Source: Poindextera sp036272595
GTDB lineage: Bacteria; Pseudomonadota; Alphaproteobacteria; Caulobacterales; Caulobacteraceae
Assembly (NCBI GenBank): GCA_036272595.1
Contig: DATAYM010000042.1
Coordinates: 1-64,000, forward strand
DNA length: 64,000 nt
Reading direction: 5' to 3'
Below the pieces are notes generated by a model that saw nothing but the letters and a program-made list of their open reading frames with translations, did not search any database and was not told the origin of the DNA. Of the stretch, positions 62,206 through 64,000 are shown piece after piece. The translations under genes were made by a program, and so were the position numbers. Numbering within the stretch: the first letter of the stretch is position 1; every line of letters starts with the position of its first letter.

Positions 62206-62259
62206 CTACCAGGACCCCAACCGCCGCCGGGCAACGGCGAAGCTTTGGTCGCGGAGCGA

Positions 62260-62367
62260 TCAGCGCCGCGTCGAGCGCTGATCGGCGAACTCGATCAGCA
62301 TCAGCACCACGAGGGCCAGGCACAGCGGGCCGAGGACGATGATGAGGCCTATGTCTGCGTTGGACAT
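62260..62367 (-). CDS. 35-residue single-pass membrane peptide
   Basis: A short frame encodes one hydrophobic segment (IGLIIVLGPLCLALVVLMLI) flanked by charged ends (EFADQRSTRR). AAAGGA lies 9 nt before the ATG. It is too short for most annotation cut-offs, but the ribosome site and architecture fit a real small membrane protein of unknown function. It lies between a cyclase and a sulfotransferase gene. Confidence 0.6.
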   Translation of the reverse strand: MSNADIGLIIVLGPLCLALVVLMLIEFADQRSTRR

Positions 62368-62482
62368 CGACGGGATTCCTTTGCAGGCGACAAGCGCGAA
62401 CGCCCAAGTCGTAGCGCCGGGCCCGCGCAAGGCGCCATCTGCCTTTGTCCCGGCCGTCATCAAGGCCGCATAAACGCCGGCC

Positions 62483-64000
62483 CTAGGCCCCGGGCATGCC
62501 GAGGGCTTTGCGCAGGGGCCGCAGGTGACGTTCATAGCGGCGCCAGCGGCTGACGGCGCTGTCGTAGATCGGCCGGCGCACCTGGGCGACGCTGGCGGTC
62601 CTGACCGGCCGCTCGGTCTTGTGGAAGGCGAGGCAGCGCGGGTCCCAGTCCAGCCCGCAATGGTCGAGGATCCGCCGCGCCTGGCCCTCGGTGTCGGCCA
62701 CCACCTCCTCGTAGCGGACCTCAAGCAGGACGCCGGCGGGCAGCGTCTCGCGCCAGTGGTCCATCAGCTCGGCGTATTTGCGATAGTAGCGTCCCAGCTC
62801 GCCAAGCTCGTAGGCGAAGTTCTGCTCCGCGGTGAACAGCTTGGAATAGCAGGACAGGCAGGTGTCGAGGGGATCGCGCCGCACGTGGACGACGCGCGCG
62901 CCCGGCAAGGCCATATGGATCAGCCCCAGGAAGAAGAAGTTGGCGGGCATCTTGTCGGTGACGCGCGCGGCGGCCGGCGCGCGCCGGCGCAGGCCTTCGA
63001 CATAGGCCTCGCCGAGCCCGCGCAGCTGGCCCGGCGTCAGGGCCGGCGCGGCCTCCGGATAGCGGAAGGGCTCGCCGGCCGGCCCGGCGAGTCCGGTGGT
63101 CAGCCGGCTGAACTCGGAGAGCTCGCCGGCCCCATGCACCTGCGGATGGCTGGCCAGGATCTGCTCGACCAGGGTGGTGCCCGAACGCGGCATGCCGACG
63201 ATGAACACCGGCAGCGACGAGCCGCAGCCCGCGGTGGCGGCCTCCATCAGCCGCCGGTCGAAGACGGCGCGGATGCGGTCGAACAGCGCCAGCGCGGCGG
63301 CCTCATCATAGGAGGTCTGGCCGCGCTTCAGCCGGTTGCCCCGGCTCATGCAAGCGAAGGCCTCGTCGTAGCGGCCAAGGTCGTCATAGGCTTTGGCCAG
63401 GGCGAAATTCAGCCGGCTCTGCGCCATGACCGACAGCCCGGCCGGGACGCCGGCCAGCGCCTCCATGGCCGCGAGACGGGAATCGCCCTTGGTGAAGGTC
63501 TGGGCGTCGGCCAGATTGCCGTAATAGGCCGTCTGGCGCGGATCCAGCTCGATCGCCCGCTCATAGGCCTGGCGGGCTTCCGCGAGTTGGCCGTTCTCCT
63601 TCAGGACGTTGGCGATGTTGTTGTAGGCGTCGGCCAGGTCCGGCTTCAGCGCCACGGCGCGGCGGAACAGCGTCAGCGCCGTCTGGGCGTCCTGCTGTTC
63701 GAAGCGCACCAGGCCCATGGCGTTGAGCGCGTCGGCGTCGTCGGGCGCCAGGGCCAGGGCCCGGCTGGCGGCGGCCTCGGCATCGGCGGTCCTGGCCTGC
63801 TCGAGCCTGACCAGCGCCAGATAGGTCAGGGTCCTGCCATTGTTCGGGTCGGCCGCCAGCGAGCGGGTCAGGAGCGCGGCGGCTTCGTCGAACTGCTCCT
63901 TCTCCTTCAGCGCCAGCGCCAGGTTGTTGAGCACCGCCGGGCTGTCGGGCATCATCGCCTGGGCTTGCCGATAAGCCGCCTCGGCGTCGTCCTGCCGGCC
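62483..64000 (-). CDS. TPR-containing sulfotransferase family protein, 5' end outside window
   Basis: The visible 505 residues run from a series of TPR repeats (LNNLALALKEKEQFDEAAALLTRSL, TYLALVRLEQARTADAEAAASRAL, NAMGLVRFEQQDAQTALTLFRRAV, NNIANVLKENGQLAEARQAYERAI). A sulfotransferase domain follows with the PAPS-binding loop VFIVGMPRSGTTLVEQIL, the 3'-phosphate site VVHVRRDPLDTCLS and a C-terminal region. Fusion of TPR and sulfotransferase is common in Alphaproteobacteria. The acceptor is unknown. The frame is open across the right edge. Confidence 0.88.
   Translation of the reverse strand, partial: GRQDDAEAAYRQAQAMMPDSPAVLNNLALALKEKEQFDEAAALLTRSLAADPNNGRTLTYLALVRLEQARTADAEAAASRALALAPDDADALNAMGLVRFEQQDAQTALTLFRRAVALKPDLADAYNNIANVLKENGQLAEARQAYERAIELDPRQTAYYGNLADAQTFTKGDSRLAAMEALAGVPAGLSVMAQSRLNFALAKAYDDLGRYDEAFACMSRGNRLKRGQTSYDEAAALALFDRIRAVFDRRLMEAATAGCGSSLPVFIVGMPRSGTTLVEQILASHPQVHGAGELSEFSRLTTGLAGPAGEPFRYPEAAPALTPGQLRGLGEAYVEGLRRRAPAAARVTDKMPANFFFLGLIHMALPGARVVHVRRDPLDTCLSCYSKLFTAEQNFAYELGELGRYYRKYAELMDHWRETLPAGVLLEVRYEEVVADTEGQARRILDHCGLDWDPRCLAFHKTERPVRTASVAQVRRPIYDSAVSRWRRYERHLRPLRKALGMPGA

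Overview
The window is about 64 kb of uniformly GC-rich, gene-dense chromosomal DNA with strong third-position GC bias, so long antisense shadow ORFs are common. The gene set points to an alphaproteobacterium, most likely Caulobacteraceae (Caulobacter/Phenylobacterium-like). It has two HWE-type histidine kinases, a FATG-type single-domain receiver, a bactofilin, a TonB-dependent receptor next to acyl-CoA ligases, an Mla lipid-transport operon, DUF3008 and DUF6491 proteins, and many SDR/MDR oxidoreductases. The genus is inference. I found no rRNA, tRNA, CRISPR array, insertion sequence or integrase.

Layout. 1-4.3 kb: ArsR/SRPBCC pair, small stress-type proteins, a YghA-like SDR, an alpha/beta hydrolase and a class A beta-lactamase with Tat-like signals. 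4.4-16.5 kb: two phytanoyl-CoA-dioxygenase-family proteins, two acyl-CoA ligases, a TetR regulator, a hybrid kinase and a TonB-dependent receptor, which together look like uptake and activation of a hydrophobic carboxylate. 16.5-24.4 kb: type II NADH dehydrogenase, a frameshifted membrane-protein gene, a four-PAS hybrid kinase, a methyltransferase and a MmyB-type regulator facing an SDR. 24.3-31.4 kb: an SDR scrap, a terminase-small-subunit-like HTH protein with two tiny ORFs upstream, envelope and lipoproteins, bactofilin, and a DUF3142/716-residue exported protein pair.

31.4-45 kb: serine hydrolase, two APH-fold kinases, the operon mlaA-C-D-E-F, PPK2, zinc-binding GFA-type proteins, TetR, a PLP aminotransferase and a DyP peroxidase. 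45-58.8 kb: an HWE kinase/receiver operon, a TetR/MDR divergent pair with two near-perfect operators, an SDR, paired hotdog thioesterases, glyoxalase-fold and GNAT proteins, an enoyl-CoA-hydratase-like enzyme, a rhomboid protease and further quinone-reductase-type MDR proteins. 58.9-61.4 kb: a compact cassette around a LexA/CI-type (HTH + S24) repressor, with two divergently arranged gene pairs of unknown function and related palindromic operators on both sides. 61.4-64 kb: a cyclase-family hydrolase, a 35-residue membrane peptide and a TPR-sulfotransferase cut by the window end.

The most unusual parts are the S24-repressor cassette (59.2-61.4 kb), whose putative cleavage site and Ser/Lys dyad keep LexA-like spacing, and the dual 13-15 bp operators at 47.6 kb. 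Also notable are the Mla operon whose MlaA lacks a lipobox, the enoyl-CoA-hydratase homologue lacking one catalytic Glu, and the single-base frameshift at about 17,947.
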